DNA of 64,000 bases from Datisca glomerata (taxonomy: Eukaryota; Streptophyta; Magnoliopsida; Cucurbitales; Datiscaceae): contig QANY01008171.1 in assembly GCA_003255025.1 (NCBI GenBank), positions 53,825 to 117,824 of the forward strand, given 5' to 3'. The position numbers were made by a program, and so were the translations under genes. Under the pieces are notes generated by a model, which was not told where the DNA came from, made no database searches, and worked only from the letters and a program-made list of their open reading frames with translations. Shown here in pieces: positions 36,178-47,100 of this stretch (the stretch's first letter is position 1; the number at the start of each line of letters is the position of its first letter).

Positions 36178-36345
36178 GAGAGGATAAAGAGAGTGAAATA
36201 GAAGAGAGAGGTAAAGAGAGAGACAGAGAAGAGAGAGAGATAGAGAGAGAGATGATAGAGAGAGTGATGCATGAGAGAAAGGACAGAAAATAAAATAAAT
36301 TAAGAGACAGTAATGCATAAGAGAGGACAGAAAGTAAAATAAATT
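36178..36345. repeat. GA microsatellite and 46-bp duplication
   Basis: GA-rich run at 36178-36265. After it, a unit of about 46 bp (GATGCATGAGAG, GGACAGAAAATAAAATAAAT) occurs twice. The overlapping open frame is compositional. Confidence 0.8.
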
Positions 36346-36479
36346 AGAGATAACGTCATTTTAGAAAAGTAGAAGAGAAAGTCTCCAAAACGAAATAGTT
36401 TTGAAAAGACAAGAGAGAGAAAATGAAAATCCAAAATGACGTTTTGGACAAGGAGAAGAAAAAGAAAAGATGAAAACTT

Positions 36480-36785
36480 ACTTAGGGAAATTAATTAACG
36501 GCTTTACCCACTTCTGAGTCCACGTGCTTATTACATGGTCTCATTTTCATCTATTTCTAGATAAAAATGACGACATTAGGGGTATTGATAAAAAAATAAA
36601 TGTTAGGGGTTACTGGCGAAAAATTTTAATCATGGAATTTTTTTTGTATAATTGCAAAATGTCGGGAGGTTTAGTATAATTAACTCATTTATTAATAATT
36701 CCTTTCATCATTTCTTATCTATTTTACCACTATTTTTATTTGTTTTATAAGATCCAAACAAGAAATAAACATAATTAGCTTTCAT
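36480..36785. repeat. Direct repeat R3, copy 1
   Basis: Blocks ACCCACTTCTGAG, CCACGTGCTT, GGGGTATTGATAAAAAA and AATAAACATAATTAGCTT recur in the same order at 36925-37140, with about one-quarter divergence. No coding content. Confidence 0.7.
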
Positions 36786-36924
36786 TTGAGATATACTATA
36801 CTTGTGCAATGCATGAAATCAAATAAAATAAAACAAAAACAAAAACATAGTATTGAATTATGTAGAATTAGTTTTTAAAAAAAATATGCAGCATTGATAA
36901 TAAAAAACTACGTAGTTTTATTTA

Positions 36925-37140
36925 AGGATATTAAATAACCCATTAATCCACTTTTGAGACCACATGCTTGTCATTTCCAAGCTTATTTTTAGACAGAAGT
37001 AATAGTAGGGATACTGGTAAAAAATAAATGTCAGGGGCCACTGCTGAAAGATTTTAAATACAAAAATAAACATATTTATGTCACCAATATTTTTTATTTT
37101 TTTAGAAGTTCCAAACAAGAAAATAAACATAATTAACTTA
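36925..37140. repeat. Direct repeat R3, copy 2
   Basis: Diverged, shorter copy of 36480-36785 (AACCCATTAATCCACTTT, CCACATGCTTGTCATT, AATAAATGTCAGGGGCC, AATAAACATAATTAACTT). Confidence 0.7.
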
Positions 37141-38336
37141 AATAAAATCAGAAAAAACCAAAAATGAATTATTAACCATGTTATGAGAGATTTGACGATA
37201 TAGTAAACATGAGCTTGTCAGTTTTGTTAACATAGAATTGAAAAATATGAATATGTTCTTACTACCACTATGAAAATGAAGTTTGAAAAATAAAGTTTGT
37301 TGCGGATGATTTGAATTAAAACACAAATGATTCTCAATAATCTAGATAAAAGAATTTAAAATAAAATAGAAAATAAGGATAAAATGAAAAATTAAAAGTT
37401 GTGCACCCTAAAAGTTGTGCATTTGCATATAAGGTTTTATAAATAGTATTAATATATATTGTAAACTTGTTTTTTATGAATATATAGGGTCTTTTTTTTT
37501 AACAATTTTGGGGATATTATAAAATATATATTTTTCTTTTTTTCATTTAATATAAATTCATTTCGTTCATTTTATTCTAATATTTTAGTTTTTTAATTTT
37601 TTTCTTATATACAAATTTGTATAAATATATATTTTTATTATCATCTAGTATATGTCCAGGTTATATATAATATATGATAGGATATATAATTTATTGTCCC
37701 AGGCAACATGAAGTAACTTACTGAATTTAAATCAGGATTTCTACACACAAAATGGGTCGGTAGAATTTGTTCTTTAAAAAAGAAAGAGGAGTTCCGACTT
37801 AATCTCAAATATATTAATCTGAAAACTTAAATATGGCCTCGAGCTTAACGGATTATCATTCTAATATCTAAGTTTAGCCCTCAAAAAACAGGGACAACAG
37901 CAAAAAATAAAAAATAAAAACTAAATTAAGGCATTCATTGACTGGACTGGAAGTCTCTATATATTATCATAGAAAAACAAAAGTTCCTCGTCTATATTGT
38001 AGATCTCATTTAATTTATCATTTTCTACATTCACAAAAATTTTGAAGACATGAAGTTGAAGTATGCCCATTTCCTATTTTAAAATAACTAAAGAACATTA
38101 AAAGAACTAACACAAATATGGAGCAAAGAAGGCTTGTTGCAGCTCTTCTTTTTTGTAGAACAGGCACACTAAAGAAATTTAATGGAGAATAAAACTAAAT
38201 CAGAAGGTCACACTTACACAGATAAAAAACATAAGTCGACCTGATCATCTACCATATTCCACCATTAAATATCATTCTCTCTTGCAAATTATTCGACAGC
38301 AAGGCCAATCTTTGATCTCTTCAATCTCTCATTCTT
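37141..38336. other. AT-rich 3' flank of the host gene
   Basis: No gene or repeat family recognised. It includes long T runs (37490-37545). The 3' untranslated region of the gene at 38337-39590 must lie here; I saw no canonical minus-strand AATAAA within about 350 bp of the stop. Confidence 0.5.
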
Positions 38337-39590
38337 TTAACCCCACCATTGATGGACAGCAACTCCTCCATCTCTCAGCCTTCCATACAAAGCCAAACAC
38401 TCCCAATAAGGCCTCTTGCTTTTGTTTCCACCCTCAGCCTGCCACCATTGGTTATTACACTCCAAAAACAATTCATCCACTAAACAGATTGTTCTTCTCT
38501 TTATCATTTTCTCTACCACTTGTGCTTCTGCCTTCATCACCACATATTCATCTTCCTTGATCTTCTTCTTCGTTAACCAGTCTGAAACATCATCTTCCCT
38601 CCGTCTTAGGCTGCCTGATGCTTCTTCAGGCATTACATCAATGTTGTAGACCTCAAATTCCTGAGACCTTTTTGGATAATTCTCTTGAAACCATTTGATC
38701 ATGCCTCTGTTCTCACCAGGCAACCCAACATCAATGAAAACTCTGCGTCTATAACCTTGAAGAGAATCACCCGTCAAGTCAGGGAGATACTTGATTTTCC
38801 TCGCCAATGAGATTGGTTTATCTAGAGACCGCCTAGGTGGCTCGAGCAAAACTTCTTCTAGACGCTTTAAAGCACTCTTCTTTTCCTCCAATGCCATTTG
38901 GCAAAGTGGCCGTGATGATGTTGAAAAAGAAGAGTTCATCAAATAATGATCATTGTCGTGACTTGTCTTTCTCATTGCCAAAATCATGGTACTATATCGC
39001 CTAAGATACACAAGTTTATAATTTGATTGGAAAGGGAACGCATTCGTTGGGTTATTGCTTAGTGGAAAAATCACAATGCCACCAATTTTCGTAACGCGAT
39101 CGATGAAATTAACATCCACAGAGTCAGAGCTGGATGTAAACACAAAATCAAACAAATCGTCCTGAAAATAGCCTTTTTGCTCAGTATCACAGTCCATTAC
39201 AAAGTCCACTTTGATGTGATCAAAATGATGCGAACCAATTAGAATCAGCCCCTCAACGCCGGGGTTCAAAATGAGAGCCTTATGGCCCTTGTTTAGAAGT
39301 CCTTCATCAGCCAAATCACGGAAAAGCAAATTCAATTGCTCAAACCCATTCTTATCACTATCAGGTATAGAATGGAAGTCTGGGATACTTCGTCCCCCGA
39401 AAATAGACCCAATATAAGGTAATGTGAGAATCACCAAAGCCAAAAACAATGACCGAGACATTACGTGCAAGAATCGAGAATCATGAAGCTTAATAACTAA
39501 AAGGGTCTGAGAATTCAAACCAATCCTTCCTTTATTGAAGTGTCTCATCTTGTTTTGGCTATGGAATTTATGACCACGAGTTGAATCCAT
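38337..39590 (-). CDS. Membrane-anchored methyltransferase-like protein (DUF7870 type)
   Basis: A single uninterrupted frame of 417 codons with no intron needed. The first ATG is at 39590 (MDSTRGHKF); the frame extends five codons further up but without an ATG. Residues about 46-65 form one hydrophobic segment (SLFLALVILTLPYIGSIF) after a basic N-terminus, which suggests a type II membrane anchor. Residues about 100-215 resemble a degenerate SAM-binding methyltransferase fold (ALILNPGVEGLIL, FVMDCDTEQKGYF, DLFDFVFTSS, IDRVTKIGGIVIF). The C-terminal third has the plant family signature GDSLQGYRRRVFIDVGLP and ends WECLALYGRLRDGGVAVHQWWG-like words (tail LRDGGVAVHQWWG). Related plant proteins are annotated as SAM-dependent methyltransferase superfamily or DUF7870. 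Catalytic activity and substrate are unknown. Full length for its family and the only intact host gene here. Confidence 0.9.
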   Translation of the reverse strand: MDSTRGHKFHSQNKMRHFNKGRIGLNSQTLLVIKLHDSRFLHVMSRSLFLALVILTLPYIGSIFGGRSIPDFHSIPDSDKNGFEQLNLLFRDLADEGLLNKGHKALILNPGVEGLILIGSHHFDHIKVDFVMDCDTEQKGYFQDDLFDFVFTSSSDSVDVNFIDRVTKIGGIVIFPLSNNPTNAFPFQSNYKLVYLRRYSTMILAMRKTSHDNDHYLMNSSFSTSSRPLCQMALEEKKSALKRLEEVLLEPPRRSLDKPISLARKIKYLPDLTGDSLQGYRRRVFIDVGLPGENRGMIKWFQENYPKRSQEFEVYNIDVMPEEASGSLRRREDDVSDWLTKKKIKEDEYVVMKAEAQVVEKMIKRRTICLVDELFLECNNQWWQAEGGNKSKRPYWECLALYGRLRDGGVAVHQWWG

Positions 39591-40030
39591 AGCCAATTGT
39601 TGCAAATTCTTTGAAAAATAGCCTCACAGAAACGTTGAGAACCAAATCAGCTTGTTCGAGAATTTCGGCGAATAATACCCAGAAGTGAAAACTTGCAGAT
39701 AAAAGCAATTAATGAAGAAAAATTAGGGAGAATAAACTGAAAATTTTAGCGAGCGCAAAACCTGGCAGCGGTGTGATTCCCACCCACGAGAGCAGCACGA
39801 GTGCTTCGAATTCCACACCAAATGAGCAACAACTGCCTCATCCTCTCGACCTCCATTTATGCCTTTTCTTTTTAAAATTCTTCACTAACCAAGATCAGAT
39901 CAGTGGCATTTCGGAATTACCCAGATGTTGTTTCGTAACGTGCCATATGAAACCCAACAACCACAGACCAGAAGGAGAAGAAAATTCAGATGCAGAGAGA
40001 GAGAGAGAGGGGAATAAATACAAAGGGAGA
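39591..40030 (-). promoter_or_regulatory. Promoter and leader of the DUF7870-type gene
   Basis: Read on minus, GTATTTATTCC at about 40010-40020 is followed by a CT-rich patch (CTCTCTCTCTCTCTCTGCAT, 39990-40010), typical of plant core promoters and transcript starts. A leader of about 400 bp follows. A possible leader intron could start at the CCAG/GTTTTG donor near 39768; this is a guess. The plus-strand frame at 39773-40072 lies antisense to this region and is not called. Confidence 0.4.
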
Positions 40031-40130
40031 GAAAGATTGGTAGGAAAAGATGGGTTAAAGATGGTGCCGTGAGCTGTGCATTGTCCTTCGCCAAAGAAAG
40101 ATATTTTTTTTTTTACCTTAATTTGGGACA

Positions 40131-40339
40131 CGCAGTCGCATGCCGTGTGGGTTCAGTGTTTTCCCTTTTAAGGACTGTAATTTTTTAGAGAAATTTTACA
40201 GTGTTTTAAGTAATAACAATGTTTTTAGATTTATATGTAAATAGTAAGTTTTTTAAATGATTAATTATTTTAGATCAAAATATCATTCATCTATATAATA
40301 AATTAACAAATCTATTAATTCGGGTAAATCAAATGGATG
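40131..40339. other. AT-rich interval, nothing recognised
   Basis: No frame, repeat or regulatory motif is supported. Confidence 0.4.
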
Positions 40340-40685
40340 TTATTAATATACTAATTTGAAAACTTTATAATTAAAGAAACTTTTTGTGTTTAGATAACTA
40401 CTGTCAACTTAAAAATACTATAGTAGTTTGATTTTGAAAAACCCATAAATCACGCCTCCCCCTATTAAATAATTAATGATATACTTGAAAAATAAAATCT
40501 ATAATCAATTGAAATTAAATAACAATTAAACTTTTAAAAAAAATCAGTTTTCAAAATTTAGAAACTATTTCAAAATTTGGTAAATTGATCACAACCTCTC
40601 TACTATAAAGTGAAACTATTTCAAAATTTGAAATCCAACAATGATATTTAAATAAAACTTAAACTATTAATTTGAAAATCAATTG
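40340..40685. repeat. Direct repeat R4, copy 1
   Basis: About 350-bp unit repeated tandemly at 40690-41040. Shared order: ATATACTAATTTGA, TATAATTAA.GAAAC, CCCATAAATC, AATGATATACTTG, GTAAATT.AT..CAACCTC and CCA.CAATGATATTT. Confidence 0.8.
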
Positions 40686-40689
40686 ATTA

Positions 40690-41040
40690 TTACTTATATA
40701 CTAATTTGATATACTCTATAATTAAGGAAACATATTGTACTTGAATTATTATGAAGCCAATAAACAAATACCATAAAACTTTAAATTTTGAAAATCCCAT
40801 AAATCCATCCTCTCACTTAATCCATGGCTCAACCACCGTATTTAATGAGATAATGATATACTTGGAAAAAAAATCAACAGTCAAATGAAACTAACTATAA
40901 ATCAAACTTTCCAAAAAAATATTAAATTTTTGAAATTAGGAAGTCTCGCCCCTCCCTCAGTAAATTAATCTCAACCTCCCTCCTATGAAATGCAACTAAT
41001 TCAATTTTTGAATTCCACCAATGATATTTCAAAGAAAAAA
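40690..41040. repeat. Direct repeat R4, copy 2
   Basis: Second tandem copy of 40340-40685, diverged by many substitutions and indels. Confidence 0.8.
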
Positions 41041-41043
41041 AAG

Positions 41044-41145
41044 GTAAAAACTTCAACTACGGTTCACTAACTATGGTAAAAACCTATGAAACTACACTAA
41101 CTATAGTGAAAACCTATGAAACTACGCTAACTATAGTGAAAACCT
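41044..41145. repeat. 30-bp tandem repeat, three to four units
   Basis: The unit CTATGAAACTACACTAACTA + TAGTGAAAAC occurs twice almost perfectly, with a diverged copy before and a partial one after. Confidence 0.85.
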
Positions 41146-41969
41146 GTCGATCAACCATAATCAAAGACCAAAAGGATAAAAAAAAAATCAAGAAACACTT
41201 CTTTGTCTTCCAAAAATTCCCGAAACCACTCTTTTAGAAACCGCCATCGACGCTGTTGAAACACTATTGACGCCCAAACTGAAACAACAAGGTAACTACA
41301 TTGACAAATGGTGACTCCTTTGTGGAAGAAAACACTTCATTGAAAGAAAAGGTAACTAACATTTTTCTAACTATTGACTAATTGTTAATTGATTTTTCAC
41401 TGTCATCCAAGAAAGGTTTCATCTCTGTCCTTCTATCATCTTTTCATCTATCTGAAATCAACCTGATAATAATGGTTAAATTTAGTAAAACAACGAAGAC
41501 TTCTTTGTTTACTATTCATACTAAGACTTTGATTGAACATGCATGTGCATAAAAATGACTTTAAACAATTTTTTGACAAAAATTGAATATATAAAATACT
41601 GATGAACAATAACCTGATATATTGATTTTTCATATACTTTTTAAATATTCTTTGATATTAAAATATAGGAAGGAATTTAGTAAGATATTGGTCATTATTT
41701 GATTATATAAACTATTGACAATTGTTTTAGTTTGTGAGTACAATAATATTTATAAGAATTTCTGCATATATTTATGTAACGATTTAGTTTCAATAATTTG
41801 ATAGTTTTATAATGTATGGCTGCTTATTGATATATCCGAATGTCAATACTATATTGATTGGCTATGATATATATAGATCGAGATATTGATATAACTGTAT
41901 GACAATAATATATTGATTGTCTATATCTAAAATTTATAGATACTAATTAGTTCATTTGTTTATGGCAGC
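41146..41969. other. Interval left of the MULE genes
   Basis: AT-rich. It may contain the left end of the Mutator-like element, but I could not identify terminal inverted repeats. Confidence 0.4.
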
Positions 41970-41976
41970 ATTAACA

Positions 41977-43920
41977 ATGGCAGGAGATAAGTGCATCGAA
42001 AGAGGGTGATACGTCAAGGTCGATAAGAAAGAGCAACAAACAACAATCATTCGGTTAACGTAAGTTGCGTCTCACCGGAGAATAACAAGCTGAGGTAAAT
42101 AATAGTCAATAATTGTTTAATAATAATTTACTTGTTATTATGCATAGCTAAGTAATATTATATTGTTTTAGGGTCTACAATTGATTTTTTTTATGAAAAT
42201 TGGAACAAAAATCAGAAGCTCCACCAATTTTCTAAACCAACCATCATGGAACACGCCAAGTTATGTTTGACAGAAAACAGAGAGAGTCCTTCAGAAAAGT
42301 CGTTTGGTCACTTTCTAGACATACAAATTAACAAGTTTCTCGCACAGTTTTTATTGCACATAGCTAGGAAACAATGTCATCATGATAGGAAAAATTCTGT
42401 GTACTTCAATTTCAATAGGAGAGTTGCTCAATTTACTATGAGAGATTTTACAGTAATCACTTGTTTAAGATGAACTTCGTCAATGCATGTTGATTGATCA
42501 AACTTAGGTGGTGAGAAATTGAAGGATAAGTATTTTAAAAATAATAAAACTGTTTCAAGGAAGATGATGAATTTTGCTTTTGATACATGGACCATTGCAA
42601 AAAATGATGAGGATGAAGAAATTGTCAAGCTTGCTAAATTGTATTGTCTCTAGAACTTGTTAATCCTGAAACACGAGCACATTTTAGTTTATCATTTTCA
42701 TTTATTGTTGGCTGACAATGACGACTTGTTTGATTCATAGCCTTGGGGAAAACTATCTTTCCATGTAACAATAGCAACTATGAGGAAAATAAGTCATTTT
42801 CCTGAAAGTACTGCACATGCATTTTATGGTTTCCCACATGCAATCATCATCTGGGCACTTGAGATAATATCATTATTGACAATGCCATCGATGGTCTTTG
42901 TAAAGAAAGTGGGAGATTTTACTCCAAGAACAAACAATTGGACAGTTGTTGGTCAACCTGACAAGCGTGATTTAACATATATGGTTTTTGGGAATAAGAA
43001 TGTAAGTACCAATTATTATTGATATATTATATTTAATTCTATATGTGTTATTAACTTGATTATTTACATTTAATTATTGAAGCTTGTGATTAAGGAGTTT
43101 AAAGTTATTGACTATGAGGAAAAATCTGGTCAATCAAAGGGTAGGGAAATTGATGATTCACAACCTGATATAGGAGATGTTCAACCTGGAAATGAAGAAA
43201 TGGTGGAAATTTTGGACCGAAAGAAACGAAAAACATCATCATCTTTTTCGATTGAGTCTAGATTAGACCATCTAGAGGAGAGGGTTTATAAGGAATTAGA
43301 AAAGATCAACTCAAAGTTGGATGAGTTGTTGAGTCTATCAAAGGCTGAGGTATGAAGTATTTATTGACAATGATTGCCATTTTATTCGTTTATTTGAATC
43401 TGTCCATTTCCTTTACTGATGAGGTATATAATTTATTTCTTTTACGGATGAGATATAACTTCCATTTTGGATGTTGCTAAAAATGTGGAAGACCAACAAA
43501 ACCATCCAAAACCTGGAACAACTTCTGACAAAAGAATTGGAGATGTAACTGACCATCAAACTGACACTAAACTGAACATAAAAAATAATTTTGATTTATT
43601 CAAATCCCTATCGACATTCAGCTTGGATGATTTGGAGGTAAATTAATGATATACTTGTTAATACATTGACTTGAGCATGTGTATAGTTCTATTGACTAAA
43701 TTATTAACGTAATTTAATTATCGGATGAAATTGTTGTCCATCCCATTATTCCAGCAATTATTCCACCATCCGTTCCACTGATTGTTTCATCATCTGTTGA
43801 ACTGACTCTACCCCCCAGATGTGCCACCGACTGATACATCAACCACAAACAAGTCACCACCCAAGAGGCTGCCATTAACCAGGCAATGCAAGGGGAAAGT
43901 GCTTGATAAAACAAAATAAT
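41977..43920 (+). pseudogene. DUF1985 (Ulp1-associated) MULE gene, broken
   Basis: Plausible exons are near 41977-42092, 42173-42980, 43081-43348, 43460-43638 and 43710-43915, with donors such as GAG/GTAAAT, AAT/GTAAGT and GAG/GTATGA. The second carries the DUF1985 pattern: SFGHFLDI, DRKNSVYFNFNRRVAQFTMR, then GGEKLKDKYF and PWGKLSFHVTIATM. The third ends in a Glu/Lys coiled-coil (RLDHLEERVYKELEKINSKL). Stops at 42472, 42499 and 42651 break the DUF1985 exon. In intact relatives a C-terminal SUMO-protease-like domain follows; it is absent here. The role in transposition is unknown. Confidence 0.75.
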
Positions 43921-44283
43921 ATGGTAAGCAACAAAAGAAGAAAAAATGAGAAACAAGTATGGAAATCATCCCATATCTTGGCGTTTTCGCACCTCTAGAT
44001 TTTCATATCATCACTCAGACATAGGGAGAGGATGCATAATCTGTTGGTCTAATGGATATTGACTGTGGTTGATTGATTGGAAAACTTAGTTTATTACTTT
44101 GAGTATTTCAAATATGTGAAGGATTTTTTTGGTGATGGATTTCAATATCTGGTAGTTGGTAGTTCTTGAACAGTAATATGGCTGATTATAATAAAAAAGG
44201 TCTAAGAAGAAAAATATAGAACTCAAAATCTAATCTCCACTTTTTGTTTCTTCAATTGACTGCTTGTCGAAGCCACTAGGTTC

Positions 44284-44645
44284 TTGCATCTCTTTCGATC
44301 GTGTTCGATCATATGACATCTCCCATATTACACTTTGTTAATTTCATCTATCGATGGGATCCTTTGCTTCTTTGGTCTACCGACCGGACATATGTTTTTA
44401 GGAGGTAGTATATGATGAATTTGAATGTCTTTAGGAACATTCCATTCATTTTAGGAGGTAGTATATGCTGAATTTGAATATCTTGCATATCTTTCGATTG
44501 TGTCATATCATATGACGTGTCCCACATTTCACTTTGTTAAATTCACCTATCGATGTGATTCTTTGCTTCGTAGGTCTACTAGTCGAACGTCTATTTTTAG
44601 AAGGTAGTATATGATGAATTTGAATGTCTTCAGGAACATTCCATT
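44284..44645. repeat. 199-bp tandem duplication at the transposase 3' end
   Basis: Blocks CTTGCATCTCTTTCGAT, CACTTTGTTAA, TTTGCTTC, GTAGTATATGATGAATTTGA and AGGAACATTCCATT occur twice, at 44284-44452 and 44483-44645. The unit is the end of the transposase coding region, including its Cys/His tail. Confidence 0.85.
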
Positions 44646-46562
44646 GATTGTTATTTCTGAGAGGATGAATCAATCCCTCATATGTTGCATCTAGCTCGTT
44701 CTTGATATAATACGACGAAACGTACAAGTACGGATTCAAGTGTGTATAGCCATTATAGCTAGTGCATGTGCACAAGGTATTGCATCTATATCCCATCTTC
44801 GACACATACATGACTTATTGAGTATCTGTACAATAAATATTAAATCACCGTCAACCACGTGAAATTCATGCGTGTCAACGGTGATAGCCTGTAATAACAT
44901 ATAAAATATACTATTATCAACTATTGATAAATTTTTTAAAAAAGACATTCAACATAAAAAAGCAAAAAATTTTACAATCATTGATCACAAAAGCTCCATC
45001 TGCTTACGAAGACGTTTTTCAGTCCATTGAGTTAGTGTCGTAATCACGTAACTAGATGCTACTTTACGCTCATGGAACCACCTTTGAGACAATTGCCTCA
45101 GGAATTTAATAAAAAATGTAAGGTAAACCACGAGCATCTTTCAATACATTATTGAGGCTCTCTAATATATTTTTTGTCATGACATTATATCGACGACTAA
45201 CAAAATAAGATCGAGCACATTTCTCGTAACAAACACCATTAAGATATGAACAAATCGAAGGATAAATAGATTTAAGAGCATGTATATTGACTTCAAAGTC
45301 TTCAACCGTATATGCTTTTGCACATCGATAAGAAATGGGGTCAACCGCTGAATTTTTATATTGAGAATTCTTGACATTAAACAGAAGATGTTGCATACAC
45401 ATTCCATGAACAGCTTTTGGAAACCATTTATACACTGCCTTTGGGATGTTGTTGTGTCTATCAGATATAATTACTAAATTTTCTCTATCACCAATTACTT
45501 CCTTCAAATTTTCACAAAACCATCCCAAAGATAAATCATTTTCTAAATATACAACAACAAATGCCATGGGAAAAATTTGATTATCACTATCCAACAATGA
45601 TGTTGTTAAAAGCGTACCGAAATATTTGTTCTTCGCGAAAGTTCCATCAACTGAAATAATTGGTCTACAGTGATGCCAACCTTTCAAAGCAACCCCCAAA
45701 CGCATGAAAAAGTATTTGAACGTGTCATTCTTATCATTCTGAATAATTGTCATTGTACCGATAGAAACACAAATGTAATCAGATTTATTGAACTTAAAAT
45801 CAATAATTGAAATATTGAACAATGATATACCTGGATTTTTTTTTCTTTCAACGCATAACAATATGACGGTAATCTTGCATACGAGTCTTCTAGGGTCCCT
45901 AGAAGCAAATCCAATGCATTTTGCTTTGCTTTCCATGCTTTGTAATAGCTAATAGTAGCCCCATGCTTCAAACGCACATGATCAATAATGTCTTTAGGTG
46001 CTGTCTGATCTCATACGCCATTCCTATATTTATCTTTGATACATTGACTAACAATATCATATGTTGTTTGACGATGTTCACTGTGAATTATACTAACGAA
46101 CAACTGTGTTCCTTAATATATTCACGAACCATCCAAAGCGCGCAACATTTATACATGGATGTCTGAACAAACCACTTGCATTGGTCATTGGCGTAACGGG
46201 CATTCATCCTTTCTCGACTAGATCTTTCAATTATAAACTCAAAATCCCCTTCCAACGCAATCATATGCAACGCCTTTTTTAACTCATATTTATTTTTAAA
46301 GAATGATTTCTTTTTAATGTCAAAATTGGTAGGGATATTTTTTAAATCAACCAGAGCGATAAAAATGTCATCATCTTGAGCATCATCGCAATCTATTGAT
46401 TTTGATTGACTACCACCTCCATACATAAAATTTAGCAATCTCAGTGCATTGGACAATATTGAACCTACTACTGTCAATAATAAGTGGAAAGTTAACCCCA
46501 TTTTCATTCCTTATCATTGCAACGTACCATTTAATGTCCTGATCATTTTTTATTTCGACAGT
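44480..46562 (-). pseudogene. MuDR-type MULE transposase, broken
   Basis: The transposase would bind element ends and cut and rejoin DNA. In order on minus: the end of an N-terminal module (VEIKNDQDIKWYV), the MuDR DNA-binding region (NKYELKKALHMIALEGDFEF, RYANDQCKWFV), then the MULE catalytic domain (IISVDGTFAKNKYFGTLL, VIISDRHNNIPKAV, MCMQHLLFNVK), which retains the two Asp of the DDE triad. A SWIM zinc finger follows (CMC...IPCAHALA, 44765-44820), and a Cys/His tail with an in-frame stop. Frameshifts lie near 46020 and at a T8-10 homopolymer (45836-45846). The N-terminus is missing at 46562, where LINE sequence starts. Confidence 0.88.
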
Positions 46563-47100
46563 AGAGCAAAACCCTGGTGTTTGGTCCCATTGTGCAACCC
46601 TATCTCTAGTGGAAAGTTTGTTTTTCAAAGCCAACCAAGAGATAAAGCTGCACCTTGGGATGTGTTTAGAGAACCATATCACCTTTGCCCACTTAACCGG
46701 TTGTCTTGTAGGGGACAGTGCCTTATAGGTTAGACTTAGGGAGAAATCTCCATTCTGACTTGAACTCCATTTCCAAACATCTTGTCGTTGAGCTTGGGGA
46801 CGTGGAATTGGAACACTTCTAATCTCAAGAAACTCAAAGGTGTTTGAAGTTGGCCAATGCCATTGATTGTCTTGAATGACAACACTCACCATAGAGTCCA
46901 TAGTCCAATAAGTTCCTGACAAAAGTCTTTGCCCAAATCTGGCCCAAAGGACACTTAGAGGATGCCAATTATCTGTAAGAAGCTTCACAGTAGTACCATC
47001 TCCAATAGTTATAGAGCAAAAGGATAGAAACTTGCTCCTGAGCTTGAGAAGCTCTCTCCAAACCCAAGATGGGTTAGAGTTTATTAGCAGCAAATGAGAT
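46563..47100 (-). mobile_element. LINE ORF2 C-terminal fragment fused to the MULE
   Basis: Minus-strand words NSNPSWVWRELLKLRSKFL, ITIGDGTTVKLLTDNWHP and WFSKHIPRCSFISWLALKN are the post-RT region and start of zf-RVT of a plant LINE. The fragment stops at TPGFCS, before the metal-binding Cys/His cluster, and continues into MULE transposase in the same frame, making one 684-bp open frame (46410-47093). It is nearly identical to 49873-50404. Confidence 0.85.

Larger units (their letters stand above)
41970..46562. mobile_element. Kaonashi-like MULE (Mutator family), decayed
   Basis: A plus-strand DUF1985 gene and a minus-strand MuDR-type transposase lie tail to tail in 4.6 kb. That gene pair is known from plant MULEs that carry a Ulp1-like protease gene. 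Here the Ulp1 peptidase domain is not visible, the transposase is frameshifted, and its N-terminus is cut off at 46562 by a LINE junction. Terminal inverted repeats were not found. Confidence 0.75.

Noticed and set aside
39773..40131. Frames on both strands upstream of the host gene
   Set aside because: They overlap the promoter and CT-rich leader and have no domain.
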